64,000 nucleotides of DNA from Lodderomyces elongisporus. Lineage: Eukaryota > Ascomycota > Pichiomycetes > Serinales > Debaryomycetaceae. Shown one piece after another: positions 28,462 to 41,220 of the stretch. The translations under genes were made by a program, and so were the position numbers. The stretch spans positions 186,001 through 250,000 of the forward strand of contig NC_083675.1 in the NCBI RefSeq assembly GCF_030384665.1, in the 5' to 3' direction. Below the pieces are notes generated by a model, which saw only the letters and a program-made list of their open reading frames with translations, ran no database searches and was not told the DNA's origin. How positions within the stretch are numbered: the stretch's first letter is position 1; every line of letters begins with the position of its first letter.

Positions 28462-29812
28462 CCACGTACTGAGCTATTATTTGCTTTTTGCTTAGTAAGT
28501 TTTCTTTATTCCCCTTACCCTTACTCTTGCCCCTTTCTTTTCTTGTTCTTTTCCTTTGTTTGTTTCCTTTCTTTAAAAAAATATATATTTATTGTGAGAA
28601 GTTTTAACCTTTTGAAAATACTTTGTTTTTTTCTCTTAAATCATCTAGTTCAAATATCAAGCATTATTTAACGGTTCTTCTTGTAGTCTCGGACATGTCC
28701 GAAATAAAGAAAAAAGTAAAGAAATTTAGGAGTTGAAAAAACAGAATAATTTATATGCGGCGATGCAACAGTGATTAAAAAAATTATTAAGAGAATGATG
28801 AGACAAGATGAACAAGAAGCTATTCCAACCATAATAGTTTATCGTGATTTCACCAAAACTTTGAAGAAAGAAACATTGTGTCACCATTTTTAAACCGTAA
28901 TCCATAGTTTCTCTTTCCCCTTCTTACAAGTCCTTACACATGAGTTTGCAGGGGAGAAGAAGGTAATATATATATATATGTATATATATATGTATGTATT
29001 GGAAGAAATAAATAGAAAGGACGAGAAGAATTGCAATTTTTGCATAGAGAAGAAATATTGTTGATACTTGGTGCTGAGACTATTCTTGTTTTTGGTTCCT
29101 TGTTTCAAAATCAATTGGTGGTGGTAATGTTCTTTCTAATAATCATACGTGGATACCAAAGAGTGTATAGTGAAAATGGAAAACCTTTGTGTCTTTAATG
29201 CTTGTTAGCGTTATAAGGAAGATTTATTATTATTATTTTTTTTTTTCTTTTTGTAAGGGTAGGAACGAAGTAGGGAAAAGAAGGGTTTTTCAAATTGACA
29301 TCACGGCACAACTTACTTGAATATATCTCATGGCTAAATAAAAACAAATCAAATTAAGCTATACAAACACTTGCCATGACCATCTGCTACCCTTTAAGAA
29401 TCCAGTATTCCTCATCCTTTTCATTCACCGTTTGTCTCTGTATTTTTTTTTTGTTTCACTCGCATTATATCTCATTACCCTTTCCCTCACCCATAAGCCA
29501 CAAGACCTAATGTGTATATATATTATTTTGATAGTAATAAATTATATTGTAAAAAAAAAAATAAAAAATTAATGGAACCCAAATTAGGAACAAAAGATAA
29601 ACAAATAAAACTTTGATTTTTATTTATTTATTTTTTTACTTTATTTTTTAAACAGCAGAAGTATAATCCATCATAACCATTACAACAAATTGTTCAACAA
29701 CACATCTCTTTCTATCCTCTTTTCTTTCTTTCTTTCTTTATTTCCTTCTTCTTTGTATTTCCAAATACATCTTAAACTCATCCATACTTCTTCCTACTTT
29801 TGTCTCACCACG
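28462..29812. other. Intergenic, LRR-gene promoter
   Basis: A 1.35-kb AT-rich region with TA/TG repeats (28965-28997), a poly-T run at 29235-29246 and a long pyrimidine-rich leader (TTTCTTTCTTTC, 29722-29740). No gene supported. Confidence 0.5.
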
Positions 29813-29962
29813 ATGGGTACGTTTGGGTACTCTACGGCTTCAATAGAAGGTGATGTTTACATACAAAGATTATCGAGCTACATCAAGAAGAATGAAGAAG
29901 CAATAGCCAACGGCCTCTTATGTTTTAGCAAAACCACCAAACATCACCACTACCATCAAGGT

Positions 29963-29993
<31 letters not shown>

Positions 29994-32167
29994 ACAATAA
30001 CAGCCTGGCAAATGGCGCCCAATACCAATACCAACACCAGCAACACACCCTTACAATCAAGCCCCTTCGGCTTACATTTACTATCCACCACCTTTATTAT
30101 CTCCTCGACAGGATCGAGCAACTGGACTTTGACGTTGAAGTGGGCCCCTTGAACATCAAATTGGAAGTCAATCCTAATCAAGAACCAACATTTATATCTT
30201 TTATGGCAAATAATGCTAGAGGTGATCATTATCATGGCAACTACAATGGCAGTGGCAGTGGCAGTGGTAAACAGTTTGATAGTGATACCCGAAGCATTAC
30301 TTCAATAAATTCAATGAGATCAATAGTCTCTTCAGCCAGTGCATATTGGAGATCCTTCTCTATAAGTAACGATCCCAAAATAATCAAAAAAGATTTGAGA
30401 TATCTCTATTCGTCATTCACAAAGATCCCATGCTTAATCTTAACACCAAAGACTAAAGTCAATAGCATTTTAGGTTATGAAGAATATCCTTGCGACACTT
30501 CAGTGCCAATCCAGATTTTCAAAAATTTGCAAGTCTTGGAGTTGATTGAGTACGAGCCAAATGAAATATTTGGGTGGCATATTCTAAGTGATCAGTTGAG
30601 AATATTGATTCTACGCAAGAGCAAGATAAATGATTTGGAGGAATTGTTGGTGCAATTGGTGGATGAAGACGAAAATGGGAGATCGAGATTTAATGGCAAA
30701 CACATCAAGCATCAACATCAGTACCAACAACACCACAAGGAGACGTCCTTTGCTATGGATGATTCAAATGATGTTTTTCGACAAAAGAGAAGAGCAGGAA
30801 GAAGATATACCACCTCGTCTGCCACTGCTAATGCTATTGCTACTCCTACTGCTGCAGCAGCTATCACTGTGAACTCTGGGGATGCACCAACAGCAGGTGC
30901 CATTTCTACTTCTGCCACTAGCAAAGGCGCAAATAGATCTTCATCTCACAAGAAATGGGCAGTGTTGAAACAATTGACAGTTTCCGAAACATCGATTGCG
31001 CACATTCCACGTCATTTATTTACGCCGTTGCTGAACTTGGTCAAGTTAAACTTGTCTAATAATTTATTGCACGAACTACCTCAAGGCTTAGAGCAATTGA
31101 CAAGTGTCAAATACCTCAATTTCGCTGACAATTACATTACAAATCTTAAGAATCTTCCTTCAAACCTTTCAAACTTGGTCACTTTAAACTTGAACAATAA
31201 CAAATTAACCGATCTTAACGGATTAGAAAACCTTGCATCGTTGGACAAGATTGATCTTCGACGCAATCAGTTGCCGGACTTGGCTTCGTTGAAGCCAATA
31301 GTAACTCTTTACAAAAAGATACCGGAAAAGTTTACAAATGTATACCTTTCAAACAACAAACTTCCAAAGACATTTCGAACCGACTTGTTCAATCTTTTCA
31401 ATGGTGTCAAATACAAAAATACAATCAAGATAGACGATTCACGACCAGGTTACTTTGAGAAGGCTAGCTTATTGGACCAAGAAGCAGCTAAAAAAAATCT
31501 CGATGTGTTTTACCGTGGTCATAAACGGGAAGATTCCGAACTGACATTGGCAAACACCAGCGAGGAAAGCCAGAACAAGTCAATGAAGATACAACCAAAC
31601 CAGCAAGCAAAAGCACAGGGCAGTGTATTTGTTCAAGCAGCAGCAAGTTCCTCCTCGCATGCATCAACACCATCACAAGCACCAACACCTACGCCAACGC
31701 CGACTTTAGTTTCCAATAGTCCCGACCTTGAAGAAGATGAAATCATTACGAAATTCAGAGATTTGCAAGTTGAACATCAAAGTCAGAAATCATCTCTGAA
31801 TTTGCACCTTGCACCTGCATCACCCTCTTTTAAGAAACACCGCAAATACGAGTTGTCGCATACAGTGTCTTCAACACCAGCGCCTCTTGCCTTACTTTCA
31901 CAGCCTGGATCCCCATCATGTCTCAATTTCAATATTGGAAATTTGGCCAAACACGATGGCGGTGGCTCACCATCGACATTAAAACCTATCATGCATATCA
32001 ATTCTTCAAGTTCCTCACTAAACCAATCTTCTTCATCTTTAGGAGGTGCTAGTGCAGGGATCGGTGCCTCGGGCATGAAGAGATCATCCACCTTGGTTGA
32101 TTTTGAAAACCATACAGCGCCAAGTATAGTCACTGCAGTGCAGGTCACTGCCAGAATGAGTACATAA
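29813..32167 (+). CDS. Leucine-rich-repeat protein, unknown function
   Basis: 784 residues from the ATG at 29813; the 41 codons above start with TTG and read as a pyrimidine-tract leader. The N-terminal part has a structured segment (GDVYIQRLSSYIKKNEEAIANGL, then LRLTFTIHHLYYLLDRIEQLD) broken by His/Asn/Ser inserts. A middle part follows (IQIFKNLQVLELIEYEPNEIFGWHILS). Leucine-rich repeats at about 383-500 have the LxxLxLxxNxL pattern (LVKLNLSNNLLHELP, VKYLNFADNYITNL, LVTLNLNNNKLTDL, LDKIDLRRNQL). Then comes VYLSNNKLPKTFRTDLFNLF and a long Ser-rich tail. The LRR layout resembles SDS22-like or nischarin/STK11IP-type proteins, suggesting a scaffold. The gene has no name I can support. Confidence 0.82.
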
Positions 32168-35100
32168 TTTTGTTTCATTTCCTCCGTTATCAAATTCACT
32201 TTATTTTAGTTTGACTTTTTTTTTTTAGGAATATCTAATTCCATGTAAATTTATCTGTGTAACTATTTCAATTCTCCTTCCCTCCCCCCCCCCCCCCCCT
32301 CCTGCTATCTCTGCCTTATGTTTGTTTATGTGTCTCTTATTTTTTTTTTACTAATACCATCTTTTCTACTACACCAACTGCAACTGCATTAACCTACACT
32401 TTATGCCATTGCTTTGCGCTAGTGTAACGTGATATGACTCTCACCTATTTTGCCTGGCTCGCCAGTCTTGCCTTACGTTGTTTACTATTGTTTTTGCAGT
32501 TTCAGTGAGAAAACCATTGATGTATCAGATAATGCTTTTTAGTTGATGAACAATCGTAACAAAATTTAGATCGTTATCAATTTTCTTGCCTTTTGTTTTT
32601 GTCTTGATAGTCCTTGCTAAAAATTTTTAATCTATTGAAGCCGTAGAATTGTTCTTAATTTTAACGCCAATCAGTTACCTCTTATCTAAAAAGAATTTCA
32701 ATAGGTTGAAAAAATAAATAGAATAAGATGCCACTGCACTATTGTGATTAAAAAATGAAGAAAATAGCCATTTCAATAGTTGGACTTGAAAGAAAATTTA
32801 GGTTCAAAACATAAAGTCACTTGTTATCTTTCTTGATGAGTTTTATTCACTTTGAATTATGTAAAGTGTTGCTAGTAGTAAATACTACTCAAGCTTTAGA
32901 ACCTTTAATTTTTTTTTTCTTGCTTCAAAACTTTTCCTCTTCAATTTTTATCTTCAAGCTTCAATTTTTATTAGTTCTGTGAAAATATATATAGTCCCTA
33001 GTGATACTCCAGATTTTAGTAATGACATTCATTCTCACATGCTGCCTGAAAATTTGAGTTCAGAGTCAAAATGTTTGATTACAAATCTATTGTTGCATTT
33101 AAATATTGTTGCAAAATTTAGCTTTCGCCCTTTGAAATATGATAAATAAATTACTTACTAGGTTATGGTGGTGCTATTTTCCTTCATTTATTTGTTATAA
33201 TCTTCTTTTCGTTATTTATTTAAGAATTTCATCAAGTTTGTTTTGCCCAATTTGTTGCAAGGTAAGAGTAAGATTGAAACGATTGGAATTTTTGTAGACT
33301 AGATAGAAGTTGTGTAAAAAGTACAAAGTCACACCCCTCTAATCAAGAATTAAAATATAAAAAAGCGCAATTGTCATTTTGTGTAACTTTTGTAAAGTAA
33401 AAAAAAAATATCAACGGTTTTTCCTTTAACCGTGCAACTTGCATGCAGTGAAGGAAATTGCACCCCTTCCATTAAAAATTACACCTTTATCCATTCCTGA
33501 TCTCAATATTGCAGATTGAAAATAACAGCAAATAACATATACAGCAAAGTTAGGAAGACGAATTTTGGCAAGTTATTAAATCTCTTCTTTTTTCTTTTAG
33601 CTTTAGAACCAATCATTCAAGCTCCATAATCATAGAATTCACAATGATAGAGAATAATAAGACTTGACATTTTTCCTAATACACTTTTTTGGAGTAAGTA
33701 ACCCCTTGTTTTCTTTTATTCGTTTTTAGATTTTATGTAAAGCAACGACGGAGTCTTCGGCTAATAGTTGAACCTTCGCTGTCAAAGTTAAACTAATAGG
33801 GGAGAAGGAAAAAAGCGGTATTTAGGCTTTAGAGCACTACTCAAGGTTGTTACATCTATCACCTAAAAAAGAGTAGTACAGTGTAAACTGCAAATGCCAC
33901 AGTCAAGTTTTGTTTCAGTACGCCTTTTTTTTTCTTTCACTTTCACATAGTCATATCTTAGACAATCTGAGAAAAAAGACAAACTACTAATTGGTGTTTG
34001 ATATTGTATTCTTTCCGGTCCAGTCCGGATGCCTTTTGTTTTTTGTATTTCGTTTTTTTGTTTCCTGTCTCTTGTTTCTCCTTCCTCTTCATTTAGCTCT
34101 TTATTGTCTCTACTCTTTGCTATATAAAATTTCTTCTACAATTTTTTCCCTTCAGCTAGCAAATTGGCGTGCTGTAATTATCTCCCTTTTGCAAAAAAAA
34201 TACTATAGAACAGAATAAAAGGGGGAAAATAGCAAAAAAAAAAACAATATTTTTGTGCATTCCGAGATCGATATTACAAGCTAAGCCAATAATAATAAGG
34301 AAACTCCAATGAAAAAAAATAAAACAAAACATAAAGCCTAGTTTTGTTTCGCAATCTTTCACGCTTTGTCCCCCTGCGTTGCAAGTCCAGATTTCAGTTC
34401 AGTACTAGAGTTGCTTTTCCTTTCACTGCTTGATAGAGAGGAAAATCCGAGATGGTCAACATAGTCAACGTGGGGGGGGGGGGTGGGGAGGAGGGAGTGG
34501 GGAAAGGAGTAATTCCCTTGTTGTTTTCTACGATTGTGTTTTTCCGTTTGTGTAAGAAAGAACAAATGTGACTGTGTGTGTCTTGGCGTGTGTCGTGGGC
34601 TTTGCTAGTATGGCTTTACTTGAACAAGGACACAGCCCCATATCGTTTCTTCTTCAAAGGAGACAAAACTTGGGGAAAATGACTACTAACAGGAGGAAAT
34701 GAAAACACAACAACAGAAACAGAAACAGAATAGAGCAATAGCTTGATTATCGTCTAGTATCTATTTGTGAGTTCCACATATTTTTGTTTCCTTTGCTAAG
34801 AACCTGTTCCATTTAGGCTAAAATGCTCGTCCTTCAAACAGATAACCACAATACAATTGACTATAAGAAAAAAAGTAAGAAATAAATAGTGCATTTAATT
34901 TTATTTTTTTGACATCAAGTGGGGCCAAATGGCGGGGGTATAGAGAAAAAATTAAAAAAAAAATATTATAAGAAAAACTTAAAAATTAAAATTAAAATTA
35001 AAAAAAAACAGAAAGATAAAGATTAATAACAATGAAAAACAAAAGTCCAGATTCAGTATCGATTTTTCATATATCAACTCGAATCCCTCAACCTGACTTT

Positions 35101-35413
35101 TCCTCCTTCTTTTCTTTCGTTGAAAAAATAGAAATGCAATTCCACGTACCGGAATAATATTGCTTCTTCTCTCTTTCTCTTTCTCTGTCTTTTTTTGTTT
35201 TTGCTTGCTCATGTTTGTAATTAGAAAACCGTTTATCCAAACCATTACTTTATCAAATTGCTTTGTTATTTGTTTCACCAACGTATAGATGGCACTATCA
35301 AAGGAATACATAGATACTAATTGATGGCACAAAAGATAAGATGGTTTGCACAAAAAATAAAAACGGAGCCGAAATAACTGTAAAAGTTTTCTAGGGAATT
35401 GTGGATGATACCC

Positions 35414-35418
<5 letters not shown>

Positions 35419-35450
<32 letters not shown>
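35419..35450. repeat. (GT)16 microsatellite
   Basis: Thirty-two bases of perfect GT repeat, flanked by GC-containing variants. Confidence 0.95.
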
Positions 35451-35454
<4 letters not shown>

Positions 35455-35695
35455 TTTTTTTTGTTTCCAATGTCATTCCCACTTACTCTTTTACTTTATT
35501 TGTTCTTTTAAACTATTCTGCATAAGTTATAGTGGTTATGAATCCGGATGAAGTAAGAATGCGCTTTTCCTATTTTCAAATTAGAAACTTTAGCTAATCA
35601 GCTCCTTTCACATATAGGTACATATTTACATTCACTCAATACATTGAACTAAGAATATGCGAGCTTCTACTGCATAAAGTATGACACACGTTGGT

Positions 35696-35731
35696 GTTGA
35701 CGTTGATGTTGATGTTGATGTTGACGTTGAC
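35696..35731. repeat. GTTGAT/GTTGAC hexamer repeat
   Basis: Six tandem hexamers with T/C variation at the last position. Confidence 0.85.
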
Positions 35732-38111
35732 AGCGGCCGTTGGATATAAGACAAGGGTTGCATTTATTGAATTTTTGTAACCACTTTTGCAATTTGTAGC
35801 GTCTTTGAAAAAAAAAAACCTTGGTGGGCAGGAGGGGTGGACCAGGAAACAGATAATTTACTCCTAGTAGATGGCAAGCACTGTTTTACCTGTGGCTCTC
35901 TAATTAATTGATCTTGAAGACCTATTAGAATTTACTTGCAAAGTGGAATAAAAGCCTTGATGAAGTTTATAAAGCCACGTTGTCTTGTTTACAATAGAAA
36001 CTAAGCAATTTGAAATAAAATAGGGGCGGAAAGGGCAGGGAAAAGTTTAGGGGGGTGGTAACTGCGATTGTTGTATTTTTTGGTATGGTGTTTCCACACA
36101 TTTTAGAAAAAAGAGAAGAATAGAATAGAGCACACTAATACACACTCACACACAAACATACAATCAACTCATCAACAATGCTGTGAGCAATTATAAAGAG
36201 ATAAGGGCAATAGATGCAGTGTATTGTTTGTGTTTTGATCCTAAATTCTCCGAAAGAACTGCACACTTTATTGGCATAAATTTTTGCAGTTGAATATCGT
36301 AACCATTCAAGACAATAGGGACCAACCACAAAACAATTTCACCTCATCTTTTTTTTTTTCTGTAAAAACCATAATAGAATAAACTAATTACAGCCCAGAC
36401 TGACCCTCAACTTTCAATTGCAAAACAAGAAGGAAAGAAAAAAAAGCTCATTTGCAACAAAGCCAAACCAGTGCCATGGTTTTTGAATGTGATTTTCAAA
36501 AACACACACACACACACAAACACAAACACATACACCTATATATGTATACATAGTTTTTATTCTAATGAACTATTAAATCCTCAGCAGAGGAAGATAGCAT
36601 TTCTCACCAAGTTGCTTATCTACAAAATGTTCATGAGATAAACCGAAAGATAAGAAGCATAGATGACTTTTAGACTTGCAAACTAATAATTACCTTGGCA
36701 CCTTGGCAGGTGTCAATTTATCCACGTTTCATTTATTCCACAAATTCCATCTAAACTTATCCTTGTGGCCCACACCCTTCCTCTATATTACCCAAAACCT
36801 CTATTGTTCCTATACTTCCTCTTCTTCCTTGCTGGTCTCTCTTTTTTTTTTCTTTTTTCCTTTTGTGATGTAATTTGCTCCTTCGCCTAAAACTAAAATT
36901 TGCGCTTTCCATTTCCCTTTAATTCCTTTCTTCAAAATTTCCCAACTCTGAAAAACAGAGCAGAGATAACATTATAGGTTTCTTTTAAAATGATCAGCAA
37001 TGTGCATACTTCAACTATTTGACATGGCAGGTTTGTCTTTGTTTTCCTCTGTAATTCCAGAACAGCTATCTTTCCTCCCTTCTTTTTCATTTCCCTCAAT
37101 ATTTGCACATCTCTAACCCTTGTTGTTCCAAATTTATATAATTTTGTTGAATATTTTGCACTTTTTTTGTGTTATCTAATGCAGAGACATGAGTGGCTGT
37201 ATCTGCATTATAATATTTTTTTTTTCTGCATTTTTGTGTTCTGTTGTGTTCTGTTCTGTTTTGTGTTCAGTTTTTGTTTTTGTGCATTAACGACAATGCC
37301 GCAACAGAGAGGCAGGAGGTAACAGTTTGTTTGTTTAATTTATTGCTACAAAAATTTTTTTTATCCACATGGTTCCTTGGTATAAAATTTATCAACAAAC
37401 AATAACCGTTAGCTTCATTCAGTAATAATAATAAACTAGCTTCTAAGAATGTGCTAATAGAAACTAAACATTAGTTTAAAAAAAAATGTAAATGGCCATC
37501 AAAGTGTCTTATTGTTTCCACTATCTAAGGACAAGCAGCCCAACACTAAGAATCTTAACAAACCAAAAAAAACAAAAAAAGGACAACAATAGCTGCAAAA
37601 TAAAAAAACAAAAATGTTTCTTTTACAAAACTTTTACTTCTTTGTAACAGAAATAAATATAAAAAAATAAGAGACATATATTTCCAATATATAATAAAAG
37701 TAAAAGGAATTTGGCTATGCTTCATACAAAGAGTTAAAACTGTGGTTTATAACAATAGAACTCCTTTATCCTATTGTAAGTTTCTTGTCTTGTCATTAAC
37801 GTGCTCCCATGAACAGAATCCTTTCCACACTAATGGTGAATATCCCTCTTCCTCCTATCCCTTCTCTTCTCCCTGTCCCCTCCCTCCCTCCCTCCTCCTC
37901 CGTTTTCTCCCTAACTTCATTTCCCAAGATATGAAGGTTAAACATGCTCAGTCATATATCCACCCATTCTGTCCTCATCTAAAATTCTTTTATATATTTA
38001 GCACATCCCAGACCAATCGAAATTTATATTTCATGCTAAACTTTTTTTTACCACTATTCCATTTATTTTCCTCAATCTCTCTTCTCTTTACTTATTTAGT
38101 AATATCCAAAG

Positions 38112-39992
38112 ATGAGTAATCCAAGAAACAACAGTACAACTAGTGGATCCGATACAATTGTCGAAAACTACGACAATAACCATTCTTACAACAACCATGG
38201 CGATGACGAAAAACACATCAAATTTGAAGAAGCTCACCACATAACAGTCTGTGAAAGAACTGGTCCACATACTCCCTCGGAAAGTATCTATACTGTTGTT
38301 GGTGAACATTCACTTCAGCACAAGGAACTTTCGGAAAAACTCGATAATGCGCAAATCCAATCCAATGAGTTGGCCACTAAACTAGGTGATGCACATTTCA
38401 ATCAGCTTCCAGCCCACCAGATCATTATAATTCTACTCACACTTTCATTGGCTAACTTTGTCAGCTTTGCTGATCAAACAGGTATAACCGTTGGTCTCTC
38501 CGAGATAGGAAGAGATTTGAATGCTGAAACGTCCATCAATTGGGCAGGATCTGCCTCTTTGTTGGCAAACACCGTATGTCAAGTACTCTTTGGTCGATTG
38601 TCAGATATTTTCGGTAGAAAAAAAGTCATCATGACATGTCTCATGATCTTGTGCGTTGGTGACATTGCTTGTTCTGTAGCACGAAATGGTATCGAGTTCT
38701 TTGTGTTTCGTGCATTGGCAGGTATTGGCAATGGAGGCGTCTCCTCGTTGTCCATGGTGATTCTTAGTGATATTGTTTCCTTGAAAGATCGTGGTAAGTA
38801 CCAAGGTATCTTAGGCTCAAGCGTTGGTATTGGAAATGCTGTAGGACCATTCATCATGGCTGGTTTCATTAAACAATCTAGTTGGAGAAGCTACTATTAC
38901 TTTTTGGCACCATTAGCATTCTGCGTCAATATCGTCTTGTTTTTTTCATTGAAAAGTAACAAAAAGCTTAATGATGTCATCTCAAGAAAAGAAAAATTCA
39001 AGAGCATTGACTACTTTGGCATCCTCACTGCAACAATAAGTTTGACTTTGATCCTTGTACCATTAAACGGGGGTGGGTCAACGTATCCATGGAACAGCCC
39101 CACAGTTATTGCATTGTTCACCGTTGGTGGCGTGTTTTTCCTCATATTCTTTGCTATTGAAGTCAAAGTAGCAAAATTACCCATGATCCCAATGCGATTG
39201 TTTAAAAACTTGTCGTTATGTCTTATTTATACAGCAACGTTTTGCTTTGGTGCTGCATACTTTAGCTTCACATACTATCTTCCATACTATTTCTCAATAG
39301 TCAAAGGTAAGGACGAAATCCACACGGCAATCTTTGTCCTCCCCTTGGTCTTGTGTCAAGCAGGTATGTCAGTTGTTGCTGGTCAGATTATCACATTCAC
39401 TGGTCGATACTTTTACGTTGTCATATCTGGATATGCACTTTGGCTTACAGGATGTTGTCTTCTCCTTTTATGGACTGAGACATTACCTGATGGCATAAAT
39501 ATATTGATCCTTTTGATCATGGGTTGCGGAGTGGGATTCTCATTCCAACCTTCAATGGTGGCAGTACAAGCCAACTGTAAGAAAGCTGAAAGAGCAGTTG
39601 CAATCTCAACAAGGAATGTGCTTAGATCATTAGGTGGATGCGTTGGAATTGCTGTTGGATCAACAATTGTTAGTAATTCAGTTCTCGCATCTTTGAAAAC
39701 TGACAAGGCAAAGCTGGCATTATCACAACAAACTATTGAATATATTCGGGGACACATCTACGACAAAGTTGACGTCTCGGTACTCACTGCAGCCCAGACC
39801 CAAGAAATTAGGTCGATATACACAGACGCCTTGAAAAACTACTATTATTTCTTGATTCCATTGATGGCAATTGCATTGATAACAAACCTCTTTGTTAAGG
39901 ATAACGGATTGAGAAGTCTTGATGAAAAGCCAGAGTCTGCAAAAAGACAAGACCTTGAGTCATCTGCTAGCTCAATGACATTGAAACCTTGA
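38112..39992 (+). CDS. MFS drug:H+ antiporter, DHA2 (14-TM) type
   Basis: A 626-residue membrane protein with a hydrophilic N-terminus of about 95 residues. TM1 follows, with LANFVSFADQTGITVGLSEIGRDL (DHA2 motif D1-like), then motif A GRLSDIFGRKKV and FRALAGIGNGGVSS. A motif C-like segment GSSVGIGNAVGPFIMAG is followed by about ten further hydrophobic helices and a C-terminal VKDNG tail. The length and motifs fit the 14-TM DHA2 family (yeast VBA, SGE1, AZR1 relatives), whose members export drugs or move basic amino acids at the plasma or vacuolar membrane. The substrate cannot be set from sequence. The 5.9-kb upstream spacer would allow complex regulation. Confidence 0.88.
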   Translation: MSNPRNNSTTSGSDTIVENYDNNHSYNNHGDDEKHIKFEEAHHITVCERTGPHTPSESIYTVVGEHSLQHKELSEKLDNAQIQSNELATKLGDAHFNQLPAHQIIIILLTLSLANFVSFADQTGITVGLSEIGRDLNAETSINWAGSASLLANTVCQVLFGRLSDIFGRKKVIMTCLMILCVGDIACSVARNGIEFFVFRALAGIGNGGVSSLSMVILSDIVSLKDRGKYQGILGSSVGIGNAVGPFIMAGFIKQSSWRSYYYFLAPLAFCVNIVLFFSLKSNKKLNDVISRKEKFKSIDYFGILTATISLTLILVPLNGGGSTYPWNSPTVIALFTVGGVFFLIFFAIEVKVAKLPMIPMRLFKNLSLCLIYTATFCFGAAYFSFTYYLPYYFSIVKGKDEIHTAIFVLPLVLCQAGMSVVAGQIITFTGRYFYVVISGYALWLTGCCLLLLWTETLPDGINILILLIMGCGVGFSFQPSMVAVQANCKKAERAVAISTRNVLRSLGGCVGIAVGSTIVSNSVLASLKTDKAKLALSQQTIEYIRGHIYDKVDVSVLTAAQTQEIRSIYTDALKNYYYFLIPLMAIALITNLFVKDNGLRSLDEKPESAKRQDLESSASSMTLKP

Positions 39993-40686
39993 TCCTGTGA
40001 GATCAAAAAACGGGAAGGCAAGAAAAATAAAATTTTTTTGAAAGGTAAATGGAATTGAAAATTAGAAGAATTTGCAGCACTCTGGAAGTAGCTGCATTAT
40101 ATATTTATGTCGGTTACATTCATACTGTGGATATATACCGTCGTGTAAATCGTTTTATATAAATTGTTATAGAATATTTTTTTTTGTTTTGGAGTTGATG
40201 TAAATGAATTTTGTATCGAAACACATTTTAGAGACTAGACAGAAAGAAAGAAAGAAAAAAATGAATATCATTTTGCTTTAAGTCGTCAATATATTTTGTC
40301 ATATAGATAATGTTAAGAACAGTTGGTAGCATCATTAACAACTACAAAATCAGAGAAGTTTACATATCCTTTCTGGCTCGTTTGGCTTTGCTGAGCAAAA
40401 AAGTCCCCCTTTGTTTACTCGAATCTACTTTTATTTTATCAATGGTAGCAAAGGTAATCTTCAGCCTAGTTTGTAACATGGCTTGTGAAAGAGAAGTTGG
40501 CCTGTTCATATCTAATGACAGTTGGCCAAGTGATTGAAAGATGCATTATATTGAAGAAACTCTAAAATTAATTCTAGATCTACCGTTTACCTCCTCCAAC
40601 TAGGCGTTTTATATTTCAAATTTTTTTGAACTCTAATTTTTCCCATTATATTTATTGCAACCAATTCTTTATTTCTGGGTCTTGAC
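39993..40686. other. Intergenic, convergent MFS/APQ12 ends
   Basis: Convergent 3' regions. One 75-codon ATG ORF (40310-40537) is present but has no recognisable feature. GAAA repeat at 40240-40260. Confidence 0.5.
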
Positions 40687-41220
40687 TTATTGAAATTTAC
40701 CCAAGATATCTTTCAAATTGCTGCCTAAGTCTTCCAAGTTGACGTTGTTTTGTAAATAGTTGAACCCTTCTTCTACTAATTTTTGTATATCTTCTTTTGA
40801 CTCAGTAGAGCCTGCTCCTGAGCCAGAACCAGAGTGGTCGTGGAATTTCTCTCTCATATAATTTAAGTAATCAGCTGCATCATCCGGTTTGACCTGGCCC
40901 TTGAGCAAATTGAAAAAGGACTGACTTGCATAGTTTCCCAAATGGGATTTAAGGCCATTACCATATAATGCCATCACCACGGCAACAAATCCCACAACAC
41001 ATGTTATTTTCACTAGTAGATAGATAAATGAAATGTAAGATCGAATCGCACGTTTGGCTACCCTGTAGCTGATGTAGGATCCAACAATGATGACCACAGT
41101 TGACGTTGCATCTGGATACTTTTCATTGGCTCTGATGATTAAGTTGATGCTATTTCTCAAGACAAATTCCAATGCCAAAACTGCATATGTCGCAGCATGC
41201 ACCAAGATTTCCTGTACCAT
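40687..41220 (-). CDS. APQ12: APQ12-like nuclear envelope/ER membrane protein
   Basis: A 177-residue protein. Hydrophobic segments lie at about 7-28, 38-58 and 66-87 around NEKYPDATSTVVIIVGSYISYRVAKRAIRS, then a soluble C-terminal part with a Gly/Ser linker and two amphipathic helices (EDIQKLVEEGF, LGSNLKDILGKF). A small protein with two to three membrane passes, a YP before the second, and aromatic/basic residues after it fits the Apq12 family. Apq12 acts at the nuclear envelope/ER in membrane fluidity, nuclear pore assembly and mRNA export. The yeast protein is shorter (138 residues). Assignment is by pattern, not by strong identity. Confidence 0.6.
   Translation of the reverse strand: MVQEILVHAATYAVLALEFVLRNSINLIIRANEKYPDATSTVVIIVGSYISYRVAKRAIRSYISFIYLLVKITCVVGFVAVVMALYGNGLKSHLGNYASQSFFNLLKGQVKPDDAADYLNYMREKFHDHSGSGSGAGSTESKEDIQKLVEEGFNYLQNNVNLEDLGSNLKDILGKFQ

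Larger units (their letters stand above)
32168..38111. other. Gene-free region of 5.9 kb
   Basis: The longest gene-free stretch here. Contents seen: a run of 16 C at 32284-32299, a run of 12 G at 34472-34483, a (GT)16 microsatellite at 35419-35450, and GTTGAT repeats at 35696-35731. There is a CA repeat near 36502-36517, and many poly-A/T tracts. All open frames here lack an ATG-supported start or are low-complexity. No tRNA A/B-box pair was found. It may be the long regulated promoter of the MFS transporter gene, hold unrecognised noncoding RNA, or include chromosomal elements such as an origin. Confidence 0.45.

Noticed and set aside
29813..29826. GTACGT after the LRR-gene ATG as an intron donor
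   Set aside because: The frame continues without a stop for 784 codons and no clear branch point/acceptor is needed.
30760..30920. Overlapping minus-strand frames in the LRR gene and other coding regions
   Set aside because: Shadow frames created by Ser/Ala/Thr repeats of the true gene.
33000..33060. Possible C/D-box snoRNA (GTGATAC ... CTGA)
   Set aside because: C box departs from RTGATGA and no terminal stem was found.
40310..40537. 75-codon ATG ORF between the MFS and APQ12-like genes
   Set aside because: No motif, composition close to random for AT-rich DNA, and lies in a convergent 3' region.
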